Positions 49,801-58,332 of a stretch of DNA of 64,000 nt are shown piece after piece. Below the pieces are notes generated by a model that saw only the letters and a program-made list of their open reading frames with translations, did not search any database and was not told the DNA's origin. Origin of the DNA: Flavobacteriales bacterium (GTDB lineage Bacteria > Bacteroidota > Bacteroidia > Flavobacteriales_F > PHOS-HE28); the NCBI GenBank assembly GCA_016788205.1, contig JAEUTA010000002.1:1-64000 (forward strand), read 5' to 3'. The translations under genes were made by a program, and so were the position numbers. Position 1 is the first letter of the stretch. Every line of letters begins with the position of its first letter.

Positions 49801-52270
49801 GCAACTCTTTGTTCGCGGCGGACAGCGGATGGTCGGGGATGATGCCGGAACGCTGCTGGTCTTTCAACGCCGCGACCAGTTCACGCACCAGGCCTTCGTT
49901 CGCGAGCCATGAAGCATGGTCCGGGATGCGCTCCAGCGTGAGCGCATCGATGTCATGCAAGGTGGTGTCGCGCGCGCTGACCAGTCGGTCCAGCAACTCG
50001 TTCACGGGGATGCCGCACTGCGCGTCCACCTCGCGCATGCGGTTGTGGAAGTGTTCCAGTTTGCCCAACTCCTCCTCCATCCGCGCGATCACCGCTTCGC
50101 GCTTATGGGCGATGGACCGCGCATCCATCGGCTCCTTCAGGAAGGACGTGTAGGTGTCCTTCAGGTTCATGATGAAGGCCTTCTTGTCCGCCTGCGAATC
50201 ATGCACGCGGCAGCAGAGTTCGTCGAGGCCGCGTTGCTTCAGGCGGTGGAAGACGACATCGAGCGCCGCGCGCTTCTCGCAGACGAAGAGCACCTTCTTG
50301 CCCGCGCCCACATAGTACGCGATGAGGTTGGTGATGGTCTGCGACTTGCCCGTGCCCGGCGGGCCTTGGATAATGCAGCTCTTCCCGCTCGCCGCCTGGT
50401 CGATGGCGCGCATCTGCGTGGGGTCGGCCTGGATCACCGGGAAACGGTCCTTCAGCGGCGCACGAGGTGACGGCTCCAACTCTTCTGGCCGTGGCTGGTC
50501 GCTGAAGAGCTGATTGAAGACCTTGTCCGCCGGGCTCGCTTCGATGATGTGGTCGTAGTCGCGCACCAGCGACATGTTGCGCGCATTGAAGTTGCCGAGC
50601 GTGACGTTGCACAGGTCCACCTCCCAGTGGTAGGGATTGTGGTCGCCTTCCTCTACCGTGTTGTAGAACGTGCGGCCGTTGCTGGCTTTCGCGTGGTCCA
50701 CGCGCGGACGGATGTCCTCGTTGATGATGTACTCGAAGGTGCTCGCGGCGGGCCGGACCTTCTGCTGATAGATCTGCAGACCCAGCGGCGTGAAGCCCTT
50801 ATCCGCGTACGAGTAGCTGTAGCGCTTGGGATCGAGCTTGCTGGAGCGGTGGCTGGAACGCAGCAGTGTGCGCGTGTAGGCCTGCCGTGCCGCCGCATGG
50901 ATCAATTGGATGCGCGGCTTGTCCACCACTTGCAATTCGATCTGCGAACCACCGGCCTTGGCCTGCTGACGGATGCTCTCCACGAGCGCTTCCACGGTGC
51001 TGTCGCCCAAGTCCAGCATGTCCGGCAGTTCGATGCCGTAGAGTTCGCGCAGGTAATGCACGAGCACCGGGTTCACCTCAGCCTCGTCGGTCTCGCATTC
51101 CAAGACGTACTGGTCCTTCACGCCCTTCTTACGCACCAGTTCCACCGGAAGCAAAAGCAAGGGCGAACTCAGTTTCTCGCTGCCGTCGTCCTTGAAATTC
51201 GTCCAGCGCAGGAAGGCCACCACGAGCCGCAGCGTGTGCATGCCGTACTCGTTCAGGTTCTTGCGCGCCTCGTTGCGGACGTTGTCGAGTTTCGGCGCGA
51301 GGTAGAGCCGCTCCTTCAGGTCGAGGTAGCCGGTGAGCGCGAGTTTCTTCTTGTCCACCACTTTGTCGCGCACCGTGCTCCAGGTGATCAGCGCGTCAGG
51401 GTCGATGTTCTTGTGGTCGAGCAGCGGCGGCACGCTGGCCACGGTGAGGTTCACGAAACTCTCCGTATCGCGGAAGTGCAGCAGCTTGTTGCGGCGGCTC
51501 AGGTCGAAGAGGCGGCTCTTCAGCTTCGCCAGGATCCAGTTGTCGCGCGCGCTGAGGTCCTGCTGCTTGAAGCCCTTGGTGCGCGTAAGATCGGTGTAGT
51601 TGTCCGGGTCGTAATCGCGGAAGTTCTTCAGCTTGATGATGACCTCGTCCAAGCTGCGCGGCCGGTCTTCGCGGTACAGCGCCGTGCATTCGTGGATCAC
51701 GCTCACCAGCGCCGGATGCGCGCTGCTGTCGAGGGCAAAGAGGTTCTCGCGGGCATCAACGAAGGTGGACAGGTCCTCGGGATCGGTGAGGTCCAGGCCG
51801 AAGGTGAGGCTCGCCAGCAGCAGGCCGCAGTGGTAGATGTCCGTGATCGGGTCGTGGTGACCGACCTCATGTTCCCAGCTGGTGTAGCCCAGCAGGTACT
51901 TCGGCGCGGTGAGCGGTGCGTCGCCTTCGCGGATCAGCGCATTGCGGTAGCCGCGGTGCGCGCCATCGTCCGTGAGTTCGATCACTTCCCGTGAAACCAC
52001 GACCGGCCCTTCGCTCGTCGGCTTCTTGAAGAGGTGCCGCGCATTGTTCACCGGTGCGCTCGTGCGCGACAGGTCGAGGTACAATCGCCCTTCGTTCACC
52101 TGCACGGCTTCGTTGTTGCGCAGGCGCGCTACGCGGCCCTCGGCATGCGTGCCGTTCAGCGCTTCCAACAAGGGCATGGCGATGGCGACCACGTCGCCGG
52201 TGCGTAGGCCGCCTTTCTCTTCGCTTTCCGCCAGGAAGGCGAGCATGTTCTGTTGTCCTTCCGTGCTCAT
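46841..52270 (-). CDS. Pseudokinase-DUF4011-SF1 helicase-Vsr-like nuclease-WGR fusion, candidate defence effector
   Basis: This 1809-residue protein has five parts. About 25-220 aligns with a protein-kinase C-lobe (LLEALNGTHAEGRV; ITDIYHCGLLLASL; REDRPRSLDEV), but HRD reads ARL and DFG reads DLS, and the N-lobe is absent: a pseudokinase. About 235-600 is DUF4011-like (RLFDLSRRNKLLHFRD). The SF1 helicase has Walker A GPPGTGKS (636-643), DEAS (1261-1264), GDEMQMPP (1285-1292), WHYRSRHESL and VIFSRAKRHMAIVSS (1526-1540), split by a long helical insert (about 700-1200). About 1605-1690 is a Vsr/DUF559-like nuclease (Asp1624; LVDGDVHYR). A Pro-rich linker leads to a WGR-like domain (1740-1809; YGRIGTTGQ). 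Coupled to the M48 gene by ATGA. Core resembles Hhe anti-phage proteins; role inferred. Confidence 0.9.
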   Translation of the reverse strand: MSTEGQQNMLAFLAESEEKGGLRTGDVVAIAMPLLEALNGTHAEGRVARLRNNEAVQVNEGRLYLDLSRTSAPVNNARHLFKKPTSEGPVVVSREVIELTDDGAHRGYRNALIREGDAPLTAPKYLLGYTSWEHEVGHHDPITDIYHCGLLLASLTFGLDLTDPEDLSTFVDARENLFALDSSAHPALVSVIHECTALYREDRPRSLDEVIIKLKNFRDYDPDNYTDLTRTKGFKQQDLSARDNWILAKLKSRLFDLSRRNKLLHFRDTESFVNLTVASVPPLLDHKNIDPDALITWSTVRDKVVDKKKLALTGYLDLKERLYLAPKLDNVRNEARKNLNEYGMHTLRLVVAFLRWTNFKDDGSEKLSSPLLLLPVELVRKKGVKDQYVLECETDEAEVNPVLVHYLRELYGIELPDMLDLGDSTVEALVESIRQQAKAGGSQIELQVVDKPRIQLIHAAARQAYTRTLLRSSHRSSKLDPKRYSYSYADKGFTPLGLQIYQQKVRPAASTFEYIINEDIRPRVDHAKASNGRTFYNTVEEGDHNPYHWEVDLCNVTLGNFNARNMSLVRDYDHIIEASPADKVFNQLFSDQPRPEELEPSPRAPLKDRFPVIQADPTQMRAIDQAASGKSCIIQGPPGTGKSQTITNLIAYYVGAGKKVLFVCEKRAALDVVFHRLKQRGLDELCCRVHDSQADKKAFIMNLKDTYTSFLKEPMDARSIAHKREAVIARMEEELGKLEHFHNRMREVDAQCGIPVNELLDRLVSARDTTLHDIDALTLERIPDHASWLANEGLVRELVAALKDQQRSGIIPDHPLSAANKELLNGEHPVNRVKELLDRASSQWETLSERFDAIDFPEGQGRTLGDVMALVAGARSIEPVARRNKLGIFDASKEEAKRYDSDKDAIDKQVKKAEKAVAANKHWKNKPSANDAYTAREQWQRVSKGFFKFLNGTYRRINALVKNSYDWSAHQVKPEVSKLLDTLCTEYDEQRSLTEQRDAVLERYGVEDNALGRELVSALRDRQRDAKWNALLAMEASDVGELAALGTDLDRFAETARSLNEHIGTLAIAEVERWLNDARRSLDNFSGLVPYLREIAALPANLRTFITQQRHSPDAMAYLTGYKSLREVCRVDRLFDRLDGLSILHAVKQLNALQTQYLDVNVEHIRASVRAAFRENVRISDTSVQGMSAEHRELKKTWTAGRRVLENEFGKSMRYKSIRELSGKESGAVLMGLKPVWLMSPQSVSDILPIDTALFDVVVYDEASQITLEEGVPALFRTSQTIIVGDEMQMPPTNFFNSSGGESDEEEDAIEQRIGISLDADSLLSQGVRKLPGVMLGWHYRSRHESLISFSNAAFYGRGLLTIPDQQLAHDDRKALAITGTEDAHTHITALNDRPISFHHLKHGVYHDRRNDHEADYIARLVQQLIGQGRSIGVVAFSMEQQSAIEEALQRIAAEDRAFETKLEEEYQRVEDDQFVGLFIKNLENVQGDERDIIIMSVCYGPNPNGRMLMNFGPINRRGGEKRLNVIFSRAKRHMAIVSSIVATDISNEYNEGANYLRKFLHYAERLSGGEQQGAAAILDGLSLHREEHRSERTAAVSAQLSERLVKAGHAVDQQIGSSYFRCDLAVRSVDGKGYRLGILVDGDVHYRNTDVLEQYCQRPELLRAFGWKVVTVLSKDWFTSPELVMERIERALAGTLEEEPEEELPPTPAPVQAEVEPTPAPSPSPAPQQPASPPASSEGFERYECVEDGSSKFWEVKVEGASYTVRYGRIGTTGQVLKKDFADEVTARREMEKVRGKKIEKGYVRTGV

Positions 52271-53481
52271 TCCGCCTGCAGGCTTTCGGTGCTCACATCC
52301 TTCATCTTCGCCAGACCGGCCATGGCGCGTTCTTTCAACTGTTTCAGTTCACGCGCGCCGAGTTTCAGCTCCTTGCGCAGGATCGTTTCGAACTCGCTGT
52401 TGAGGCCCAGCAACTCCACGATCTCCAGCACGTGCCCCATCGGCACTTCCTCCTGTTCACTGTCGCAACGCGCCACATCCAGCAGCACGTAGCACAGGTA
52501 GTTGCGCGTGCCCTCGCTCGTCTCCTTGATCGTATCGCGCATCTTCTCGTCCGCGAATACCTTGGTCGTGCGTTGGATATCCGGGAAGTAGCTCTTGCAC
52601 AAGGCTGCGACCGCCGTGCTCCAGATCCATTGCGGCTTCACGGCGAGCAGCAGCAGGTCGTTCGTGAGCAGTTGCAATTCCTTCTGCCGGAACAGATCGA
52701 GGTTATTCACATCCAACGGCCCGCGCACCAGGCGCTCCACGCGATCCTGCGCATCGGCCTCCCCGCTGGACCAATGATGCAGCGCCAGACAACGCACGTA
52801 GTTCTCCGGATGCGTCGGGCCTTCGCTGCCCGTGTTGGCCGTGCTCACCACTTCTTCCGCCTGTTTCAGGTAGCTCTCGGTGTTCACTTGCGCCAGGCCG
52901 GTGTGCATCTTGATCAGGCAGCTGAGCACGGACTCTTTGTCCTGCGACACCTGCATTGCGCCTCGATCGCAGAAGAGCTCCATGTACAAACTGTAGAGCC
53001 TCGGTGTTTCCACGTGCATATCCTCGGTGCGCTCGTCGTTGGCGATGGCGTAGGCGATGCGCGTGGTGATCTCGTGGTCGCCGCCATCGACCGTGTAGAA
53101 GAGGTAATGCGCCAGCTCATGCCCCAACAATGCGAGCAGTTCGTTCTCGGTGAGCAGTTCCAGCAGGCGACCGCTCAACACCACGTGCGCTTCCCGACCG
53201 ATGATGGAGATCCCCGCGTTCAGTTCCGAGGTGTTCTGCTCCTGGTAGAGCGTCACTTCGGCATCGATGTTCAGCGCTTTCACCGCGCGGGCGGCGAGTT
53301 CGTAGGGCTTGGCGTGCGTGACGGGATCCAGGCGATACGTGTTCTTCAAAAGCGCCGTGCGATGCGCCTGGGACTGCTCGTCCTTCACCTTCTGTTCGCT
53401 GAACCATTTCCACGTGCGCTCGCGCTGCTTGAAATGGTCGCGCAGCTTCACGTGGAACGGGAATGGGGCAAGGGCGTTCAT
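52267..53481 (-). CDS. Soluble M48-family metalloprotease, partner of helicase-nuclease
   Basis: The 404-residue product carries the zinc motif HELAH (121-125, in LLALLGHELAHYLFYT) and the third-ligand region of M48 enzymes, MELFCDRGA (167-175, Glu168). Unlike HtpX or Ste24 it has no signal peptide or membrane helices, so it should be a cytoplasmic protease. The C-terminal 200 residues are helical with no recognised domain. It is the first gene of the two-gene unit: TAGTTTCG lies seven bases before ATG 53481, and its TGA overlaps the helicase ATG. The protease could activate or be activated by its partner; this is inference from the coupling. Confidence 0.85.
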   Translation of the reverse strand: MNALAPFPFHVKLRDHFKQRERTWKWFSEQKVKDEQSQAHRTALLKNTYRLDPVTHAKPYELAARAVKALNIDAEVTLYQEQNTSELNAGISIIGREAHVVLSGRLLELLTENELLALLGHELAHYLFYTVDGGDHEITTRIAYAIANDERTEDMHVETPRLYSLYMELFCDRGAMQVSQDKESVLSCLIKMHTGLAQVNTESYLKQAEEVVSTANTGSEGPTHPENYVRCLALHHWSSGEADAQDRVERLVRGPLDVNNLDLFRQKELQLLTNDLLLLAVKPQWIWSTAVAALCKSYFPDIQRTTKVFADEKMRDTIKETSEGTRNYLCYVLLDVARCDSEQEEVPMGHVLEIVELLGLNSEFETILRKELKLGARELKQLKERAMAGLAKMKDVSTESLQAE

Positions 53482-53488
53482 GGGGATC

Positions 53489-53496
53489 CGAAACTA
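53489..53496 (-). promoter_or_regulatory. -7-like element before M48-helicase operon
   Basis: Minus strand TAGTTTCG, one change from TAnnTTTG, seven bases before ATG 53481. The 143-base gap to the divergent PhyH gene would hold both promoters. Confidence 0.42.
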
Positions 53497-53624
53497 GGGA
53501 CGAAACGGAAGTCCTTAGTCGGGCGGTGGGCAGATGACGGTCGATCCGACGGTCCTCGCTTCACCAAGATGGGAACCACCGGGTTCATGTTGGCGATCTT
53601 CACCGCCTGTACAGGAACACGCGC

Positions 53625-54299
53625 ATGACGCCCGAACAGAAGTCCTTCTTTGCAGAGCACGGCTATCTCCTCCTGAATGGCTCGGTCAGTAAGGCCCAAG
53701 TGAAGCCCATCGCCAAGTACATCGCTGATGAACTCGACCGACTTCAGGTCCGTTCATCCGGACTGAAGGAGCTCCCACCCTTCCAGCAGATAGGGAAGTT
53801 GTCCACGATGATAAAACGCGACGACCTTGGCGAGCGGTTGATCAACGCCGAGCTGCGCATGCTGATCAACACACTGGGTGGACCGAGGCTCAGTACTGGG
53901 CCCGGACAACTCCTGATCTCGCTTCCCGAACAAGGGACCTGGACCACCCGCGGACTGAACTGGCACGTCGACATCTCCTCACCGGATCCATCCCGGCCAG
54001 CCGGTATTCAAGCTTTCATTTTGCTCGATGATGTGGAACCACAAGGCGGCGGGACGTTGGTACTCGCCGGTTCGCACAAGCGCTCCGGATCGAAGGAAAT
54101 CGGTCAGCGGATACGATACATCCTGCGCGAGAACGGCGATCTCAATGCGTTGCTGCGCGACTTCGGCCTTTCCGTAGTGGAGATGTCAGGCAAAGCTGGA
54201 GATGTATACTTGATGGACATGCGCTTGTTGCACACCCCGGCGATCAATGCACGGAAGAAGCTGCGGATGATGGCGACGATCCGGTTCTATCCGAGCTAG
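53625..54299 (+). CDS. Phytanoyl-CoA dioxygenase-family (PhyH) protein
   Basis: The 224-residue protein is a 2-oxoglutarate/Fe(II) oxygenase of the PhyH group: iron ligands in NWHVDISS (His and Asp of HxD) and a distal His in MRLLHTPAINARKK, with the downstream Arg-rich strand that binds 2-oxoglutarate (LRMMATIRF). The N-terminus FFAEHGYLLLNGSVS is the usual start of the family. The substrate is unknown. It is divergent from the M48 gene and ends at a strong bidirectional hairpin. Confidence 0.85.
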   Translation: MTPEQKSFFAEHGYLLLNGSVSKAQVKPIAKYIADELDRLQVRSSGLKELPPFQQIGKLSTMIKRDDLGERLINAELRMLINTLGGPRLSTGPGQLLISLPEQGTWTTRGLNWHVDISSPDPSRPAGIQAFILLDDVEPQGGGTLVLAGSHKRSGSKEIGQRIRYILRENGDLNALLRDFGLSVVEMSGKAGDVYLMDMRLLHTPAINARKKLRMMATIRFYPS

Positions 54300-54302
54300 G
54301 GA

Positions 54303-54337
54303 ATGAAGAAGCCCGGCTCATCGCCGGGCTTCTTCAT
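54303..54337. terminator. Bidirectional terminator between PhyH and ettA
   Basis: A 15-base perfect stem, ATGAAGAAGCCCGGC (54303-54317) and GCCGGGCTTCTTCAT (54323-54337), loop TCATC, four bases after the PhyH stop and 20 bases from the convergent ettA stop. Confidence 0.85.
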
Positions 54338-54356
54338 ATCGATGAAGTGCAATGGA

Positions 54357-56048
54357 TCACCCTCGCACCAGCTTCTTGTACTTCAAGCGCTGCGGAACGA
54401 TATCGCCCACGCGCTTCTTGTAGTTCTCCTCGTAGTCGCTGAAGCCGCCTTCGAACCAGTACACCTTGCTATCGCCTTCGAAAGCGAGGATATGGGTGCA
54501 TACGCGATCGAGGAACCAGCGATCGTGGCTGATGATGACCGCGCAGCCGCTGTAGTTCTCGATGCCTTCTTCCAGCGCGCGGAGCGTGTTCACGTCCAGG
54601 TCGTTGGTCGGTTCGTCAAGCAGGAGCACGTTGCTGCCGTTCTTCAGCGTCATGGCCAGGTGCAGGCGGTTGCGCTCACCACCGGAGAGCACGCCCACTT
54701 TCTTGTTCTGGTCCGGACCGGTGAAGTTGAAGCGCGCGAGGTAGGCGCGGCTGTTCACCAGCGTACCGCCAATGGTCATGTTCTCCTGGTCGTTGCTCAG
54801 CACCTGGTACACGGTCTTCTCGGGCAGCAGGTCCTTATGGCTCTGGTCCACATAGGCGAGTTGCACGGTCTCGCCGAGCTTCACGGTGCCTGAATCGGCC
54901 TTCTCCTCGCCCATGATCATGCGGAACATGGTGGTCTTACCCGCACCGTTGGGGCCGATGATGCCCACGATACCGGCCGGTGGCAAGGTGAAGCTGATGT
55001 CCTCGAAGAGTACACGATCACCAAAGGCCTTGGTCACACCGGTGAACTCGATCACCTTATCGCCGAGACGCTGACCGTTGGGGATGAAGATCTCGAGTTT
55101 CGCTTCCTTCTCCTTCACCGTTTCGCTCTGCATCTTCTCGTAGTTCTCGAGACGAGCCTTGCTCTTGGTGCGGCGCGCTTTCGCATTGCTCCGCACCCAT
55201 TCCAATTCCTGCTTCAACACACGCTGGCGCTTGCTCTCCTGCTTCTCTTCCTGCGCCAAGCGAGCGGTCTTCTGCTCCAGCCAGTTGGTGTAGTTGCCTT
55301 TGTAGGGGATGCCTTCGCCGCGATCCAGTTCGAGGATCCAGCCGGCCACATTGTCGAGGAAGTAACGGTCGTGGGTGATGGCGATGACCGTGCCCTTGTA
55401 CTCGGCGAGGTGGTGCTCCAACCACGCCACGCTCTCGGCGTCCAAGTGGTTGGTCGGTTCGTCAAGGAGGAGAATGTCCGGCGCTTGCAGCAGCAGGCGA
55501 CACAGGGCCACGCGGCGACGCTCACCACCGGAGAGCACGCTGATCTTCTGGTCCGGCTCCGGGCAGCGCAAGGCATCCATCGCGATGTTCAGCTTCTGGT
55601 CGATGTTCCAGGCATCGGCCGCTTCGATCTTGTCCTGCAACACACCCTGGCGCGCGATGAGCTTGTCCATCTTGTCCGGGTCGTTGAGCACGTCCTCGTC
55701 GGCGAACTTGTTGTTCACGTCCTCGTACTCCTTCAGCAGGTCCATGATGGGCTGCACGCCTTCGCGCACGATGTCGATCACGGTCTTGGTCTCGTCCAGC
55801 TCGGGCTCCTGCTCCAGGTGGCCGATGCTGTAACCGGGGGTGAGGTGCACATCGCCATCGAAGTTCTTGTCCTTGCCTGCGATGATGCGCATGAGCGTGG
55901 ACTTACCGCTACCGTTGAGACCGAGGATCCCGATCTTGGCGCCGTAGTAAAAGCCCAGGTAGATATCGTTGAGGATCTTCTTTCCGGAAGATAGGGTCTT
56001 CCCCACCTTCACCATGTTGAATATGATCTGACGTCCTTCTTCGGCCAT
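54357..56048 (-). CDS. ettA: ABC-F translational throttle EttA
   Basis: The 563-residue cytoplasmic protein has two ABC ATPase domains: Walker A GLNGSGKST, signature LSGGERRR and Walker B ILLLDEPTNHLD in the first; GPNGAGKTT, LSGGERNR and VLLLDEPTNDLD in the second. Between them is the charged ABC-F linker (about 245-315) and the first domain holds the EttA-type arm insertion. Length and N-terminal start (MAEEGRQIIFNMVKVGK) match EttA, which binds the ribosomal E site and gates the first elongation step by ATP/ADP ratio. A GATCTTTG element 55 bases upstream on the minus strand lies inside the end of the GT39 gene. Confidence 0.95.
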   Translation of the reverse strand: MAEEGRQIIFNMVKVGKTLSSGKKILNDIYLGFYYGAKIGILGLNGSGKSTLMRIIAGKDKNFDGDVHLTPGYSIGHLEQEPELDETKTVIDIVREGVQPIMDLLKEYEDVNNKFADEDVLNDPDKMDKLIARQGVLQDKIEAADAWNIDQKLNIAMDALRCPEPDQKISVLSGGERRRVALCRLLLQAPDILLLDEPTNHLDAESVAWLEHHLAEYKGTVIAITHDRYFLDNVAGWILELDRGEGIPYKGNYTNWLEQKTARLAQEEKQESKRQRVLKQELEWVRSNAKARRTKSKARLENYEKMQSETVKEKEAKLEIFIPNGQRLGDKVIEFTGVTKAFGDRVLFEDISFTLPPAGIVGIIGPNGAGKTTMFRMIMGEEKADSGTVKLGETVQLAYVDQSHKDLLPEKTVYQVLSNDQENMTIGGTLVNSRAYLARFNFTGPDQNKKVGVLSGGERNRLHLAMTLKNGSNVLLLDEPTNDLDVNTLRALEEGIENYSGCAVIISHDRWFLDRVCTHILAFEGDSKVYWFEGGFSDYEENYKKRVGDIVPQRLKYKKLVRG

Positions 56049-56092
56049 GATGCGTACGTTGTTGGGAGTGTCCGCAGCGACCAGTAGGATCG

Positions 56093-57838
56093 TTACGGGG
56101 CCGCAAAGATCTTCAATCTTGGGCTATCCTGTATCAGCCGGAACGGTGGATGCGCTCCGGCAGGCACGTTCTGGTGGGCCAGCACGCCTTGCAACGTTTG
56201 GTCATAGTCGGGACCCACGGCCACCAGCAGGGTGTTACCTGGGGTATACGGCCCGTACATCAAGTCGCGGTCGCCGCCCATGGCCAGCAGGTGGAATTCG
56301 ATGGGCGAATCCCACGGGTACTGGGTGTAGAGCTTGTCCCCGGGCCGGAGCAGTTTCACCGCTTTGCGGGCGCACCATTCCGCCTCGGGCATGCCGCCCT
56401 GCCCCAGACGTTCCACGCGCAGGCCTGGCCAGCCGAACGCGACCAGCAGCAGCAGGGCGGCCACGGCGGTGCGTTGCCGCTTACCGGCCTTCTTAAGCAA
56501 TCGCTCCTGCACGGCCTTGAGCAGGTAGTACAGCGCGATGGCCGAGCCCATGTGGAAGATGAACACACTGTACAGCCACACGCGCGGCGGCGCCACCAAG
56601 GCCTGTAGCACCACCAACGGCACGGCGCCCAGCACCAAGGCGGCCAGCAGCGCGCGGTAGCGGGACGAGGTGTAGCCCGAATAGACCAGCGCGATGAAGC
56701 CCAGGGCCGCCACCCACCAGGCCGAGGAATCCGCCAGCACGGCCCACAACTCCAAGGCGCGGTCCGTGTAAGTACGGGCGAAAACAGCCCGGTCCGGCAC
56801 GCCGTAGGTGTCGTGCGCGGTCACCTGATCCATGCCGTGCACCAGGATCACCGGGAGGTAGAAGAGCGCGGTGCAGGCCACGAACGCCATGGCGGAGAGC
56901 ACCCAGTTCCACACGTGCGCACGCATGTGCTCCTCGCCCTTGCCCAGCGCGGTGATGAGCAGCCACACGTACACCATGCCCGCGATGTACGCGAAGGACG
57001 GAATGGTCCACATGCCCAAGGCGCAACAGAGGCCGAGCAGCAACGCCACGGAGGGGCGCACCTGTTTGGTGCCGTAGCGGCCCAGCAGCAAGGCGAGGAG
57101 CATGAAGAACCAGGTAAGGCTGTAGCCGCGTGCGCAGGCGCTGTAGTCCAGCAGCGGGCCACTTGCGCTGGCCAGCGCCAGGGCCAGTAGCGCGATGTAG
57201 CGGTTGAAGAGCGAGCGCACCAGGAGGTAGAACACCGGCAGGGCCAGCACCCCGGCCAGGTAGGCCGTAAGCCGCAGGCTCACCAACCCCACACCGAACA
57301 CGGTGGTGAAGAGCTTCACTAGGAGCGTGTGCAGGATGTGATTGTTGGGGTAGGAATAGTCGGACACGATCACGTGCACCGGCCGCGAGGCATAGTACGT
57401 GTAGGTGAAGGCCTCGTCGTATGTGATGGGTTGCCACAAGAGCACGGCGCGCAGCACGGCGCCCACCAGCACCACGAAGAGCACCATGCGCCCGTGCGCG
57501 GGTGATGTGTGCTTCAGCAGGTCGTACCAGGCGCGGGCCACATCCGCTCGCATGCTGCCCAGCACACGGTTAGGCACGGGCACCATGCGCTTCATGCGCA
57601 GGCGGTAGAAAAGCAGCGCCACCGCCAGTGTGCCGCACACGCCAACGAGGGTGCGCAGGTTGGCCTGCACGTTGCCGTGGAACAGGCGCGTATAGGTCTC
57701 CACTTCGCCGTCAGGTGCATTGGCGTTCAGGTGCCGCACCACATCGGCGTAGGCCAGGGTACTGCCCCACCAACCTATGGCGGCCAGCCCCAGCAGGAGC
57801 AGCAGCCCCCCGTTCACCACGGATCGGTTCGCGGCCAC
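56093..57838 (-). CDS. GT39/PMT-like polytopic glycosyltransferase
   Basis: The 581-residue protein has about twelve helices and the GT-C acidic motif in the first long loop (WQPITYDEAFTYTYYA), followed by YPNNHILHTLLVKLF. It belongs with the ArnT/PMT-like enzymes and is a longer relative of the one at 17270-18634, with an extra N-terminal helix pair (about 8-80). The C-terminal 130 residues are soluble. ATG 57838 starts the first helix. The stop is 44 bases from the ettA start, on the same strand, and the short membrane-anchored gene lies 18 bases upstream, so the three may share a transcript. Confidence 0.87.
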   Translation of the reverse strand: MAANRSVVNGGLLLLLGLAAIGWWGSTLAYADVVRHLNANAPDGEVETYTRLFHGNVQANLRTLVGVCGTLAVALLFYRLRMKRMVPVPNRVLGSMRADVARAWYDLLKHTSPAHGRMVLFVVLVGAVLRAVLLWQPITYDEAFTYTYYASRPVHVIVSDYSYPNNHILHTLLVKLFTTVFGVGLVSLRLTAYLAGVLALPVFYLLVRSLFNRYIALLALALASASGPLLDYSACARGYSLTWFFMLLALLLGRYGTKQVRPSVALLLGLCCALGMWTIPSFAYIAGMVYVWLLITALGKGEEHMRAHVWNWVLSAMAFVACTALFYLPVILVHGMDQVTAHDTYGVPDRAVFARTYTDRALELWAVLADSSAWWVAALGFIALVYSGYTSSRYRALLAALVLGAVPLVVLQALVAPPRVWLYSVFIFHMGSAIALYYLLKAVQERLLKKAGKRQRTAVAALLLLVAFGWPGLRVERLGQGGMPEAEWCARKAVKLLRPGDKLYTQYPWDSPIEFHLLAMGGDRDLMYGPYTPGNTLLVAVGPDYDQTLQGVLAHQNVPAGAHPPFRLIQDSPRLKIFAAP

Positions 57839-57856
57839 TGGATCGTCAGGTTCCGT

Positions 57857-58228
57857 TCAGCGGTGAACCTCTTCCATGGAGATGATACTATCCACCACGA
57901 ACGAGCTGTGGCCACGCCAGGGCAGCGCACCGAGGTACTCGGTGTAGTGCAGGTTGAACTGGTTGCCGCTGTTCACCATGAGCTGTTGCGCCACCGCCGG
58001 GTCTTCCACCGAGAAGAGGAACTCGAAACTCTGCAACGAACCGTTCTGGCTACGGATGCCCGTCTGGATCATCTTACCCTCGTAGGTCTTGAAGAGCACA
58101 CCCTTGTGCACCACGTAGTTCAGCTCGCCCGCCTTCACTCCGGTGCCGAATACCCAGAAGTAGCGGAAGTAGCCAACGACGCTGAGGATGAGCACGAGCG
58201 GTATCAGGATCTTCCAAAGGGTGCGCAT
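57857..58228 (-). CDS. Membrane-anchored protein of unknown function
   Basis: The 123-residue product has an N-terminal membrane anchor (MRTLWKILIPLVLILSVVGYF) and a small exterior domain (TGVKAGELNYVVHKGVLFKTYEGKMIQTG, FEFLFSVEDPAVAQQLM, FNLHYTEYLGALPWRGHSSFVV). Bacteroidota have many such short proteins of unknown role; the phrase YVVHKGVLFKTYEGKM appears typical of that group. ATG 58228 starts the anchor. It precedes the GT39 gene on the same strand. Confidence 0.78.
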   Translation of the reverse strand: MRTLWKILIPLVLILSVVGYFRYFWVFGTGVKAGELNYVVHKGVLFKTYEGKMIQTGIRSQNGSLQSFEFLFSVEDPAVAQQLMVNSGNQFNLHYTEYLGALPWRGHSSFVVDSIISMEEVHR

Positions 58229-58332
58229 GCGGGGTGGTTGATGTGTGAAAGGTAACTGGCCGGGGCATACGCCCAACGATGCCGCCATCCATCCCCGGCA
58301 TACCACCGCTCGTCAATGAACAGTACTTTGTG

